A stretch of DNA of 64,000 nucleotides from Parapristionchus giblindavisi. Lineage: Eukaryota; Nematoda; Chromadorea; Rhabditida; Diplogasteridae. Location of the stretch: the NCBI GenBank assembly GCA_943737045.1, contig CALSFV010000054.1, forward strand, positions 186,001-250,000, read 5' to 3'. Of this stretch, positions 9,900 through 22,800 are shown piece after piece. The stretch's first letter is position 1. Every line of letters begins with the position of its first letter. The notes under the pieces are model-generated. The model was not told the origin of the DNA. It saw only the letters and a list, made by a program, of their open reading frames with translations, and did no database searches. The position numbers were made by a program, and so were the translations under genes.

Positions 9900-10275
9900 A
9901 GTGCATTATTGATATGTGTGTAGAGAAGTAGACGAATAGAGAGAAGAAGGAGAAAGAGGTAGAAGGGGAGAGAGGTAGAGGCAGAGGGAGAGATAGGCAG
10001 AGGCAGAGAGAGGTAGAGGGAAAGAGAGGTAGAGGGAGAGAGAAATAGAGAGAGGTAGAGAGAAACAGAGGTAGAGGGAGAGAAAGGAAGAGGGATAAAC
10101 GGGTAGAAAGATAGTGAGATAGAGGTAGAGAGAGATAAAGGGAGGTATGGAGGTAGAGGTACAGAAAGAAATGTTTGAACCAATATAACTCGACATCGAC
10201 AAATGAGGAAAGGACGTATGACGCACGTTCCTCTGTTGAAATTGGGAGGAAATGATAGAGAAAGAGAGGAAGGAA
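9900..10275. repeat. Polypurine minisatellite at the centre of the inverted repeat
   Basis: Irregular repeats of gagaggtagag and gagggagagag make the plus strand almost purely purine over about 330 bases. It lies near the loop of the giant inverted repeat. Long open frames on the minus strand are Ser/Leu/Pro repeats created by the low complexity. Confidence 0.75.
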
Positions 10276-10689
10276 TCAATGATAGATAAACATTATCGAT
10301 GGTAGATCACTCTGATCAAAGTATCATCCTATTGTTATGTGATGATTGTTTGATCTGGGGAGAGAGTGTCCAGACAGAAGAGAGTACAGACAGAGATAGA
10401 GACAGAATGAGAGAGTATGGATGATTGAGAGAGTTCAAGGAAGGAAAGACATGGCGTGAATATGATCTAAAATCGATATTGTTTAGGAATCCCTGTTCCA
10501 CCTCCTTTTCTCCCGCCGATTTCACTGGAAGAACGTGTTGCTATACTTCTTTTCGTAATTTTGCAATATTCCTCCCTCTCTTCCCTCTTCTTCATTGAAC
10601 CTCTACCTTTCTATCATAATCGTATTATACCATATTGTTAGGTCAGTTTTGGTTAATTTGCCGTTAGTTTCAATGGTGTTTCTTGCCTT

Positions 10690-13056
10690 TTCTTCGTTTT
10701 TTTATTAATTGATTCCTCTATGTTTCATTGTCAATCTTTCTCGACCTCTCTTTCTCTAAAACACTCACTTTTAATCTCGATACTTTCTCCTCTGAAACCA
10801 TAAATACCGCCCATGCTCCAGAATGTCTACCTTCCCAAACATTCTGTACCAGAACGTCAGTGTTCTCGATCGAACTTCTCGACTGTCGTGCTGTCTGACC
10901 CTCTATTTTTATATCTCTGCATTATCCTCTCCCTCTGACTTTCCCTTTTTTCAAGTTGATCTTTGATCTTTACCCGGTCGCTCCCATCTCCTTTCTCAAT
11001 CGATCGATTTCCTTTCTAATTTGTATATATTATCCCAGTTGTTGTCTATCCATTCATCCATTCTATCCAAATTTGCATATGATTCATTATCATATGTAGG
11101 CTACGTGTTCCCATTGTTCATTTCATTTGCAGTTTTCAATTGCTCACCTTCCCGTCCTTTATCCAAGTTGCTCTTTGATCTTTACCCCGTCTCCATCCCA
11201 TTTCCTCTCGAAATTATTCGAATCTTTTACAGAACCGGCAGCCCTTCTGAGAGGAGGATCCATGACAAAGGTCAGATGAAAGAGACGTCGGACCATCACT
11301 TGGACGGTCAAGGACGAGGCGGATTAGACGAGGCGAGAAGGTGGACGATGAGGTGTCGTCACTCAAGGATTTGGACTGTGATGGATCCGGAATCTATTTC
11401 TCCATGACTGGTACTACTTATCTTTAGCTTTGTTTATCCATCGTTACATTTGTCATTTCCGCCACGTAACTTTTGCAACACGTATGTTTCGCGTCGGTGT
11501 TCATAGGGTATTGTATCTCAAGTGGAAAATCCTTAGGATCCATAGGGTTAATGTAAGAAGCAGTAACTCTCTGTCATTTAATGTTTTCTACTTGGGATGC
11601 CCTATAAATAACCAACGTGACATCTTATTGCATAATGTTTGTGCAAATTTATGTGACGACGTGGGCCTGCAATGTGACTGTTTTGCATTATCGACTTATG
11701 CCGTGTTCTAAAGTTGCAAAAAGAAACGAGGGGGACGCGTGAGAGTGTGTAATCAGTAAAGAGTCGAATCTTTTCTTTCCATTTCTTTTGAACATTGCAT
11801 CAGATCGAATATGTTTTATAACGTTTCTGAATAAACGGAACAGAAACCTTAGTCAAAGCCCTTTTAATCCTTCATTGCTCTCCTTTGGCAGAGATTAAAA
11901 ACTGTATGAAGTGATGAAAACTTTGACAAAGATCTAATCATTGAATCTATTCTAATCTAATCTCTTATTCATTTTATAGATGGACTCCTCATGGTCAATC
12001 AACGTTCTCCAATGAAGATCGTCGTCGACATCGATGATCGGACTCTGAAGAACAAGAACTGTGAAGAAGATGATATGACTCAGATGCCATTACAACTCGG
12101 ATTCATCAGGAGAGCTTTATAGTTTTTTTACATCAGTTTACTTCACTTCAAACTCATTTCAGAGCCAGTTGCCCTGTTTCATCGAGGTTCCGTGGATGAC
12201 GACGTCTTCTCATCCCCGATCTGATGTTGCACGTCAAGGTACTTTGTGATCTTAGTAGAAAGATCGAATCGTTGAATCCATTGTAACTTCACATTCAATA
12301 GGTCAATCATCTTCTGACAATCGTCGTTGATGACATCATCAGAATGTGGTCGTTGCCATCAGATCAGAAGAAGATCGTCGTCGTTGTGGATGCTCTACTC
12401 AGGCGTCAGAAGGATTCGAGATGATCGTCGGAGTTTTGTTGAAGATGCGTCTTCTGTTGGTCTTCTTCTTAGATTTGATAAAGAGTTTTGGGTGTGTTCA
12501 TGTTGGCATGTGGTGTCCAAGCCCGCGAAGTTAAATGGGCGGGATCAAAATCGGTATATCTGCGGGGTCTACCAGAAAGGGGCGGAGTCATACATCGGTA
12601 AATATGTAGGGGCTCAAGTGAGTATATGTAGATTCGTTCACGTTCAAGGTAATAGGGAACCATGGCCTAGTGGATAAGAGATCGGACTAGAGATCCAAAC
12701 CGTTGGTCGGTACGAAAGTTCGATACCTCGAGCAGCATTCTTTTTGTAAATATTTTTATATAATAAGTAAATATAAATAATTATAATTATAACTAAATGT
12801 AATAATAATTTTTATATATGAATAAAAAAGTTTGTAAAATTAGTAATGTGTTCACATATCTCTATGATTTAAAATGGATGAGGAATATACAAGAGAGTTA
12901 TGCTATCACACAATTGCTATGCCTCTTGTCAGGCAATTCGTTTTGAGTCTAATTAAGATTTTTTTAAATTCTAGTGCGATTAGCTCCTAACGTGACAGAA
13001 GACATAATAATAGCAATAATACCAAGGCAGAATATTTTATGCCAAAGCAAAACTTA
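10690..13056 (-). repeat. Inner right arm of the giant inverted repeat
   Basis: This is the reverse complement of 7961-9780 and 5262-5325, with an extra block (about 11520-11890) not found on the left. Landmarks shared with the left arm include the tRNA-like unit, the gcgggctt block, the ttgatctttgatctt motif near 10960, and caagtggaaaa near 11519. The arm stops at the TA-flanked MITE. Confidence 0.65.
12655..12740 (+). repeat. tRNA-like sequence (SINE head), right-arm copy
   Basis: The plus strand carries ggcctagtggataagag, a gga/tcc anticodon stem around ctagaga and agttcgatacctcg. It is the mirror copy of 8221-8300. The two agree closely, so the arms have kept this part well. Confidence 0.5.
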
Positions 13057-13498
13057 CACTCAGAGAAAAAACCCTTAAATGCAAGGGTTTAAAACCCTAG
13101 TTGGCATGCTGCGCTGTATATAACCCTTACGGGTAAGGGTTTTGATACCCTTACCCATAAGGGTTTCAGCCCTTACATGCTAGGGTTTGAAACCCTTAGT
13201 GACCTCGAAAAGACGCAGAATTAAAGTTGCAAAATATTTTGATCAGAGTAGGAATCGAACAGGCGGAGGCGCACCTCTGCGCACACTACCCAAGCGCTCT
13301 ACCCACTGCGCTACACGGACATGTTGTTACACTGACAGAACTCAGATATCATACAAAGGGGAGGCGTGGGCCTTGCAAATAAGGGTTTCAAACCCTAGTT
13401 GGCGCTCTGGTCAAACCCTTAATAGTAAGGGTTTTGTCTCTACAATTCCTTAGGATTTGGGTTAGGGTTTACAACCCTTAGGGTTTTTTCTCTGAGTG
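13057..13498. mobile_element. TA-flanked MITE with TIR cactcagagaaaaaaccc
   Basis: The left end cactcagagaaaaaaccct and right end agggttttttctctgagtg are complementary and flanked by TA on both sides, as in Tc1/mariner-type insertions. The interior is packed with variants of aagggttt and aaaccct in both orientations, plus a tRNA-like unit. The matching left arm of the giant repeat joins directly across this site, so the MITE inserted after the inverted repeat formed. Confidence 0.75.
13230..13335 (-). repeat. tRNA-like unit inside the TA-flanked MITE
   Basis: On the minus strand there is an A-box-like tagcgcagtgggtagagcg followed by a B-box-like gttcgattcctac, with near tRNA spacing. It lacks clean acceptor-stem pairing and is embedded in a MITE, so it is probably a pol III-derived passenger and not a tRNA gene. 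Confidence 0.45.
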
Positions 13499-13786
13499 TA
13501 GTTCAAAAACTATACATGATAAACTAAATGAGAATAACTTACTAAACAAACTTTTGAAATGTATTGCTGTGCGAAAAATAAATAAGTTACGCAATGCTAA
13601 AAATTACTTAATATGTGCAACTATAAAATGGATTAAAAATTTAATTTTTTTAAATTTTTCTCATTTCGTGGTGGTATCCCCCGATCTTCTCTCATGGTCT
13701 GTCCGCTCTATCATTGATCTAACAATGGAAGGGAGTCGCTTCCTATCTTGTAATCAATTTTGTAGAGATCTCTTTGGTTATCCTTA
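13499..13786 (-). repeat. Outer right arm of the giant inverted repeat
   Basis: This is the reverse complement of 3756-4135: ctatacatgataaact near 13510, cgcttcctatcttg near 13738 and ttggttatccttat at the end. It defines the right limit of the large foldback. Confidence 0.7.
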
Positions 13787-14149
13787 TGATCTGATTTAGT
13801 AGTACATAGTTTGGTCATGAGAATAGATGGTTCTTTGGAGGATATGGGAAATGGGAAAGGAACGGGCCTTGACACAGCCTCTAACACTAACTATAATGAG
13901 TTTAATACTTATGCAGTTTGCCATATTTCAATGAACTGGCTTTATTGCCAAAATTGCCATAAACATATCATGTGCAATTTTTCGTAGCAGCGTTTTGTTC
14001 AATGCGTTTTAATATTATGATGACACCAAGCAACGCTTTATGGTATCTAGATGTAAAAAGTACAATGATTAATCTATATTTTTAAATATGTGAGGCAATT
14101 TTGAGGAAAATAAGTTAGTTCAAAACAGTTGGGGACAGCGAAAGTGTTA

Positions 14150-14510
14150 ATCTTGTGCTAATAATCTTCAGAGAATCGAACTTGGAATGCATGTCTAACG
14201 ATTTATATATACTCCAACACTCGCGTACTTATATAATAATGCAATGCTCCGCCCCTTTATGATTAACGCAGTTCATATAGTGATGCTGACTCCGCCCACT
14301 TAACCGCGCGGGCTTAGACACCGAATTAAAACAATAACACACCCAAATCATCTTTATTACTTCTGAAAAAAAACAGTCGCCAAAGCAGCAGTCGTATAGA
14401 GGAGGACGAGGGTTGAGAGGCCGCTCACATCTTCGCCATTCCATCGAGAAGTTTACAAACGGCGACGAGATGATGATCTTTTTCAGCAACGACGACGAAG
14501 ACTTCCAGAA
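14150..14510 (-). repeat. Third, diverged copy of the tRNA-like / gcgggctt repeat unit
   Basis: It has the same order as 8221-8560: a tRNA-like end with agttcgattctctg on the minus strand, then a ggggcggag-type block, then gcgggcttagacacc and aacacacccaaa. Divergence is higher than between the two arms of the giant repeat, so it is an older or separate insertion. Confidence 0.5.
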
Positions 14511-14694
14511 ATCGACATGAAGAACGATAAATTATCATTTTGGTTCAACGATTTATGTTCCAACAATAATCTAATTTGTGATCAAAAGTCACTTAAGGAC
14601 AACTCTCCAGTGTTTATACTATCACAAAAATTGGCGATCTTCATTTTTTTCTCTTTTCGTTTTTAAACTTTCGAGCATTGCACAAGATTAAAAA

Positions 14695-14850
14695 TGGGCT
14701 CACTTCTTCCGATAACGACATCGCTCACTATGCATCACCCGTTTCATTTGAAAAGAGAATATGTTTCACTAATGATTTGAAAAGAAATGCGTGATAATTT
14801 GATTACTAATAAATTTTTAAAGATGCCGTTATCGGAAGAAGCGCCGGAAT
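14695..14850. repeat. Short inverted repeat (MITE-like)
   Basis: The words cttcttccgataacg (about 14703) and cgttatcggaagaag (about 14826) are complementary and enclose about 110 bases of AT-rich DNA. The ends are not precisely defined. Confidence 0.45.
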
Positions 14851-15235
14851 GGTAGAAATATGGTTTCAAAAGTAAGAAAAAGTGTCGCGTGAATAAAACG
14901 ATATTTATTCATTTCGTTTTACGACTGAACAGAGCCTAAGATTACCAGAGGGAGATTCGTACCTCAAAGAGCTGCTAGAAATCGTAGCTTGAAACATGTG
15001 ACGTCATCAGACGAATTCGTTTGTCAACCTTTCAGTGAACGATACTCTTGGGCTCCTGACGTTGGACTCAGTGATCTGAAATAGATTTGACATTATCCAA
15101 GTAACATTTGAATGACTATTATGTCATTGTACAGAAAAGTAATGAAAACGAATATTTTCCAGAGCGGAGAGCTTGAAATTTAAAATATGAATCTTATACA
15201 TTCGACTGATATCTACGGTCGGGGAATCGAGGTAA

Positions 15236-15600
15236 TCACAGATCGATAATTACCAGAGAGATAGAGGGGAGAGAGAGAGACGATAAGGAACAGACATAGC
15301 TGGATATGGCGGAAAATAACAGAGAGTGAAGGGACAAAACAACCGAAGACTGCATGCGAAAGGAATAAGAGGAGATTGCGCTAATTATGATAATCATATC
15401 CAAATTGAAAGACAAAAGATTTAGAACAAGACAACGACAGTACAAGGATGTCATAGCAACACTGATGAATGAGTTAGAATCAGGGAGGGGACAGAGGTAG
15501 AGAGAACATGTCAAGAGCATGGCCAGAGGGAGAATTGGAGAGAGAAGTAGAGTCGTGTAGAGATTGATAGTGAGGAATAGAAGAAGAAGAGGAAGAAGGA
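15236..15600. repeat. Purine-rich low-complexity tract
   Basis: The plus strand is rich in gagagag, gggagagag and gaagaagagg words. It resembles the centre of the giant inverted repeat. Open frames across it are compositional. Confidence 0.55.
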
Positions 15601-16895
15601 TAGCAGGGTCTGAACTACAAAAAAAACATGAAGAAAGGTATAACGATAAGTAGTTTCACTTAAACAGGTAGGAAGGCAACGTTGAATGAATGGAAACGCT
15701 AATGAATCAACATTATCGATGTCAGATCATGGGCGAGTACGTAGGTTTTCTTTCTTTCTCTGCACTTTCTCGCATTACCACTCTCTCACTCTGTCTGCTC
15801 TTTCGTACGTTAGCATGCTTTCTCTAGAAAGAGATCAAGTCGCAAGAAGGAAGGACACGAATGCAAAGATCAAAGATCAATCTCAAAATGGAAACGACAG
15901 GGAGAGAAGTGCGTGAATGAAATAGGGTTGGGATGAAGAAAAGAGGGAGGAAGAGTGACATGGACGACATAGCCGAAAACAGAGGGGAAGAGATTGATAA
16001 GTTAAGGAATCACCCATGGATCTCAACACTATTGATGGTAGATCATTGAAGAGGACGCAGTACTTCTTTCTCTGCACCCTCTCACTGACTAGCACTCTCT
16101 CGCTCTGTCTGTACTCTCTCACATTAGCTAGCTCTCTGCCATGATCAAAGAACGATCACATTATATCGTCGTAGCAAGGGAAGGACTAGGAGTTATATAA
16201 CACCGAATATTCTGACTCCCGCAACGAATAACATGATATAGAATGTTAATATTGTATGGAAATTAGCGTAAGTGACAATGGGAAAGTGAGAGAGTCAAGT
16301 ATACAAATCAGGCACTCTCTACTTGCCTGAAAAGTTGTACTTTCAATGCGCATAACAAGCTTCAAACATATCATTACGCAATATGAAATATGTCGTTCGG
16401 TTCATGTGATAAATCTCTATCATTCTACCCGAACAGTCAGTCTTGTTACGAAAAAAACTCGAAAAAAAGTCTCCATCTTTAAATAAAATAATTAATAATT
16501 GTTTTCATATTTTTTTTCATGCATTTCATGTGTTATTCTTTCCATTCATCTTTGGAATATTTGTTCATACGTGTTAAAAATATGATTTATTCAAATACTT
16601 ACATATGATCAGTTACAAATATGAATACTATCTCTATTTCACTACAACTACCGGGATACTGAAGGGCAAGTAGAAGGTGTTTTCAAAGGGAAAGAGCAAG
16701 GGAACTTGCGTAATGGTCATCAAAAGTCATATAAGTCAAGTTTACTGGGCTACAATAATCAATAATACAAAAGTTACAGTAGTCGTACACGCCGTTTATC
16801 ACACCGGAGGATCAGTGATATGTTTTCGGGTTCGCGCCGAAACGCGAATTTTAAAATAATATGGGCGGCAAATAAAAATATTTGAATATTATTGA

Positions 16896-19800
16896 TCAAC
16901 AATCGACGGCATCCAGATCATCACTTTCTGTGCTGTACTCGCTCACGACAGTCATCATGATATTCTGGGGATTCTGAAATTTAAATTATTTGTTTTAAGG
17001 GAATTATGTGAATATGCGTAGAGTTTCAAATGAGCTTGGGACGTGCATTTCAATATAACGCACGAAATAGAAACTTACGGAATGTGTGCGACGATGGCCC
17101 ATCATACAGTTTTTGACAGCACGAACGTTGCGTTCTTGATCTGATAGACCATCGGAGTGAAGGGCACCTACGAGAATATTTCACTCGTTTAGAGGTTTCA
17201 ATCAGAATTTCACCGCAATAACACTATTTTTTCGATAAAACGTTAGAAATATTATACATATTTTTACCAGATATAAACCTTATTGTGAAATACATTTCAA
17301 TGATTAATTCAATGATTAAACATAAATTAACCAGGTCGACAATAGGACTTTGTCTAGTGTTCATTGTCATCAAAAGGCAGAATCTACTAACCTAATTCGA
17401 GCGATCGCTCTATAGAATTGGCCATTGTCGAAGCCATGCTGTCGGTCAATCTGTAATTTTGAAATTTTCATAACTAATTTTCTTAAAATGATGAATTTAC
17501 ATACTTATCATGATGTCGTTTCCTAATTTCATCTAGTACGTCATCACCAGAGAAAGCGGCTACACCCGTATTTGAATCCAACGACGAGTCAAGGAGGTTA
17601 CTGTAAGTTATCTCTGATCTTTGATCTTTGATCTTCAGCCTCGACATACCCATTACGCCCGTCATCTTTCTCATCGTCTGAACTGCACTCTGCACTGGCA
17701 TCGGAATCACGTCGAGCGCACAACTGAAATATAGTCGATACTCAGTGTACCATTGTGATATACGCAGACAAATTTACCGATTGGGGATTATTTGAGTCGA
17801 TCGATGATAGAAGATCAACGTTGTTGTCGACAACGGAGAGTAGACGAGGTTCAGAAGGAGAAGGGAGGATAACCTGAAAAATAGTTGATTTGTTATTTTT
17901 AAATGTAATAAAACGATAGATACTAGGATAGGTCATGTTCCTAATGTTGCGCACACATGACTGGTCAACGATAAAGTATAGCAACGTATAGTATCTCAAT
18001 TAGACACCCATACTTTTTTTAAGCCAGAGGTCATGTTCTTCAAGACCGAAAGTTTTTTTTTAATTCGCAGGATTTATCCAGTCTCTCGATTTCACACACT
18101 ATTTCTTTGTGGTCTGACCTTCAACGGAGCCAATGGCGAAGTGGGCGGTGTACCCGGTGACTCCGACAGAGGATTGATATGAGTTGTGATAGGAGAGTGG
18201 TACATGGGGTTGCAATATCTGTAATAAGGATCAGTCAGCTACGCAGTCAAATTTATGATGCTCAGCGAACTCACTCGATAGTGGGCAAATCTCTTTCATA
18301 ACTACTCATTTCTCGATCGTCCATACCATCACCGCATTCATCACAAACTGACCGCAACGCTTCATCGTATGAAGATGAGCCGGGAAGCTACAAAGATGAT
18401 AGTCAGTGAAGAAACAATCAACGCAGTCAATATATCGAAATGATACTCAGCCATCACTCAATTACCTTGCTGGCGTTGAGTTCAACGAGTTGAATGTCAA
18501 CAATTTGATGCTGTGGTGAGATCAATGAAGAGACATGTGAGGGAGAAGGTTGAATGAGACTTCGCGCACTGCAATGATACTCAGTAAATATTATTCAGCT
18601 ACGCAAGTAAACCAAATGATACTCAGTCAAAGACTTACCGTTGCTTCCGACAGCATCTTTCACTACCACAATCGCATCCACTCTCTTCAACTGGTCCTGG
18701 AGTCACTACATCGTAATGAGAAGCGGGACGGTTCCTTCTATAATAGTCATGAAATTATACTAAACGAGACCGATACGGTATTATGTTTCGAATACCGTAG
18801 ACTAATCAAAAGAGTAATAATAGATAAAACTTCATTTACAGATGTAAGTTACCTTGCTGGTGAGACTGATGTTGCTCCACCATCAATCGGACACGACGAA
18901 CGTTTATCACGACTACGAGCTGCTAAAGATCAAAGAATAAAATAAAAAGATCAAAGATCAAAGGTCAAAACAAATAGTACAAAGATCAAAGATCGCAATA
19001 TCTTTACCATGAGGAATGCGAGCAGGACTGTCCCTTACGAAGGAAGTCTTCGAGGTTCTCGCACGTCTTCGTTGAACTAGACGACCATCGGACCAACGGC
19101 CATCAGCATTACGGTAGATCGATGACTAGAATAGTAGGCATTACGGTATAGGGTGGACTGGAATAATGTGACAGGTTTCTTATCGTTTAATGTAATTTGG
19201 TCACTTCCAATGGTAATTTACTAAAAATATAAGATAGAAATGTTGGATAAAAAAAGGTGATACCGGTGGGAGTCCAGCATCGCTCATTGTTGAGCCTCTG
19301 CAAATAAGAATATATAATATTGATCCATGACATTTTATATATTCCCGCTTTTGTCATTTAAAAAACATTCCTTCATATTTTTCATGAACAATGGAGACTA
19401 CCTCGCGGGTGATCCTCGTAGGAAGTCCATTTGCACATTCGATGAGATCGAATGGCGAAGTGATTGCTCTCGAGAGAATGCTGAAAATAATCCTTGATCT
19501 CTGATCTTTGATCCTTGAACTCTTACTTCCTCTCGGTTTGACTGGTGTCGTTGTGGCAGGCATCGGATTATGAATACCGCTTGACCTGGCAGAATTTTGA
19601 CGAGAGAAGTTGATAGAAGCTGACGATGGAACATATCCAGAAGAGCTGCAATTTCAAATGTTGATCTTTGATCTTTGATCTTTAGTCTTTGAGACCTGCT
19701 CGCTTGGCTACAACGATAAGGTGAGCCTCTAGCGTAGCTTCCTGTGCCTGCATAGGATGCCCCACTGGCGAGGATCTGCAATTATGAGTTTTTTTTTTAA

Positions 19801-22800
19801 ATTTTCTTCAACAATAGATACCTCTTCTTCCGAAGATGATCCATATCCCGCGTAACTGCCTGGAAGGCCATAACAGTGGGCACTAGCGATTGAGGAACAG
19901 AAGACACTACAAAATATTTGATGAAGACTATACAACAGCCGTATCCAAAATAACATAAAACAAATAGAAAAAGACTTACTCTTGTTCGTGTTGTCCTCTC
20001 ATCATCTTCGGTCCAGCTCTCACAACAACAGATGGTCTCTGGATAGCCGTGAATGATCCGATTCTCGGTCGTGGAAGACCAGCCGCATCACAACCTTGGA
20101 GAAGTAGACGTTCACGATGAGCTAGTTCCTATAAAGGGTATCGCATAAAAATATTGATTGAAATATCGAAAATGTTTGAACGTGAACCCTTAATATAAAT
20201 TCCTTCCCAATGAGTAATTATCTGCATTCAATGAACATTTCTTCTTTCCAATCGAGTTTTCAATAAAAAAGAATCTACTACACACATCTACTTTCATTTC
20301 AATTCACAGTATTATGTTCAAAACCACAAACTTCCTCTCGATCCTCGAGATCGGCCAGACAATTAGTCAACTGCGCGTACATCTTGTTCACACGCTGCAG
20401 CTTGATCTCGTACATCTCCCTGAACGAATGATCTTTGATCTCTACTTTTTTATCTCTCAGATCATACCTGATATCCATAGCATGTCTCAACTCCTCTTCG
20501 CGCTTTTTGCGCATCTGTTCTTGCTCTGAAAAGATCAAAGATCAAAGATCAAACAACAAAACTTAAGATCAAAGATCGGGTACCGTTTTGTTTCTGCATC
20601 ATCTCCGCTCCGTGTTTCTTCAAGGAATTGGGATATTCGATATTCTTAGCGTCTTCACGCCATTTCTCACTGCGTCGAATCCATTCCTGAATTAGGAAAA
20701 TGGTTCCTGTAGTCTACCTACATGACGGCTACGTATGAGAGGGTTATACAGGGACTGATTCTGAAAAAAAAGAAAAAAATAAGTTTTACCTCCTCTCCCA
20801 ATTCTTCCAATTCCTTCTTCAATATCTGTAGATGCTGTAAGATGTTTGTGAACGATGGGCGATTCCGTGGTTTGAGACTCCAACATTGTTTCATCAATAA
20901 TTTCAGTCCCTCTGGTGCGGTATTTGGAATAGGAAGAGAGAGTTGGCTGAAACAAATAAGGGATCTCTATGTCAGGAAGTGTGTTATTCTTCTAATTTTC
21001 TCATGGAAAGAGTTCCGAGAATCGGTCCTAAGTGTGCAAATAGTCTGAAACTCATGGCACGCTATAAAAATATTTGAAAATGGCGAATTTCCGGGGTCTA
21101 AAAAGTATCAGACAATGTTTACCTTGATCCTACTCCCCATATGATTGCCATCGAGTCGATGTTCTTGTACGGTTGCTCTCTCGTCAGCATCTCCCACAGA
21201 ACAACGCCGAAAGACCACACATCAACCTGCAATTATGATACTCAGTCAGCTACGCAGTCAAATCTGATGAGCATGATACTCAAGCTCGTCAGAGAACATA
21301 CCTTTTCATTGCACGGTTCTTTCTTGATCATCTCTGGGGCGATCCATGATACAGTACCGCAGAAGGACATTTGGGTGCTGCAGAGATCAAGTTCAAAGAT
21401 CAAAAAGCAAACTACGAATGAGTTGATACCTGTTCATTTTATTCAGCTGATGAGACGTTCCAAAGTCACAGATACGCAGCAAATTGTTTTCAGTCACGAG
21501 AATACTAGACAAGAAAGGTCAAACTACAAGCTGCAATTTTGGATTATCGTCCAAAATGCAGCAAGAGTATCGTTTAAAAAGATCAAAGATCGAAGATCAA
21601 ACTACACAATGACTCACTTGGGTGACTTCAGATCCCGATGAATGACCTTGTTCTTGTGGAGGTATTCGAGTGCGTCCGCGATCTGTCGCGCCCAGCCTAC
21701 CCATTGAACAGATCCTGAACGGAATTCGAATTGGATTACGGTAATGGGCGGAGTCAAAGTGGGCGGAGCTTACCAATTCGCTGTTCGCCCTTGAGCACTT
21801 CGCATAATTGCCCACGAGGACAGTACTCCATAACGATAGCGTAGACTGGAGCTTGTGAACAGATTCCACTGAAACGGCATGATACTCAGGCAAGAAAAGC
21901 AGTCAAAAATAATGATGCTCAGCTACGCAGACGAATGTACTTACAGGAATTTAATGATATTATCGTGCTGGAGGTGTCGAAGATGCGTGATTTCCGTCTC
22001 GCACTTCTCTTTTACCTTGAATATCGATAAATATTTGAAATTACACTTATTGAATACCTTCTTAACAGCGACAGATCTTCCATTCCATGAACCGAGAAAC
22101 ACTGCACCCTGTAATGAATTGCTCATTGCTATCGTTTTCCTAATCGTTTGTTCATCATATCCGCACACTACCGTAATCAAAATCAAATTCATTTCAGGAT
22201 TACCTGCGAGCCCGATCCGAGCCACTCGAGATCCTTGATTGTTCCGAAATCGATCTCCCAGTCATCCTCACCATTGTGTATCGATTTATTTCTGAATTGG
22301 ATTTTTATTTTAAGAACCACGCTCACATGAAAATTCTACAGTTGGCATTAAAAATCATTCATCTTTTTGATTTAATGCATAAACTCACAGGTTATCCTGA
22401 CTCTTTGCGAAGTAGCTGATGACAGGCCGAAAGCAGGCGAAGAGACCTTCATATAGATTTAGTGGAGTACGGTAGTATTTGCCACATTGGGGACGTTTCA
22501 CGGCTCCAAATGCGCCTGTAGGACCCGATGAAGATGATGAAGAGTCACCTGAAAATGAGTTTTTTAAAGGAAATAGATCATTGAAGATCATTGAGATAAA
22601 CGATTTATTTGTCACATGGAATACCCCTCATAACATCTTGACAAAGGGAAAATCTTTCATAAAAATATCCTTTCGGAACTTCATATCCTTATTCTCGATA
22701 AGATCACTGTACGCTTCGTATGAACTGTTTCAAATACCCACCAGCCTTGTTCGCGTCCCCTAGCGGACTTCCCGTTGTCGCTGCAACAATATCCCGTCTT

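Larger units (their letters stand above)
3756..13786. repeat. About 10 kb imperfect inverted repeat (giant foldback) with nested insertions
   Basis: Sequence reading inward from 3756 recurs in reverse complement reading inward from 13786. Matching blocks are 3756-4135 with 13499-13786; 5262-5325 with about 12993-13056; 7955-9100 with about 11890-13000; 9060-9420 with about 11160-11520; and 9383-9780 with about 10690-10990. Gaps in each arm are explained by insertions: 4136-5261 and 5323-7960 on the left, 13057-13498 and about 11520-11890 on the right. The centre (9.8-10.7 kb) is purine-rich DNA. It could be a large foldback transposon or an inverted segmental duplication. No transposase is recognised inside. 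Arm similarity was judged by eye. Confidence 0.72.
13787..16895. other. Intergenic region between the giant repeat and dlk-1
   Basis: No gene is recognised. It holds a third, diverged copy of the tRNA-like/gcgggctt unit (14150-14510), an inverted repeat (14695-14850), purine-rich tracts (15236-15600), and the short shared block cattatcgatg(g/t)agatcat near 15710 and 16030, which also occurs near 10290. From 16150 to 16895 I see nothing recognisable. The 3' end of dlk-1 must lie below 16896, but no clear polyadenylation signal was found. Confidence 0.5.

Noticed and set aside
9860..10279. Long minus-strand open frames rich in Ser/Leu/Pro
   Set aside because: They come from the purine-rich minisatellite; no domain and no codon structure.
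12655..12740. Functional tRNA-Ser gene
   Set aside because: Mirror copies in repeat arms, poor acceptor pairing and no clear terminator point to a repeat.
13057..13498. Interstitial telomere
   Set aside because: Repeats are interrupted, in both orientations, and bounded by transposon-type TIRs with TA flanks.
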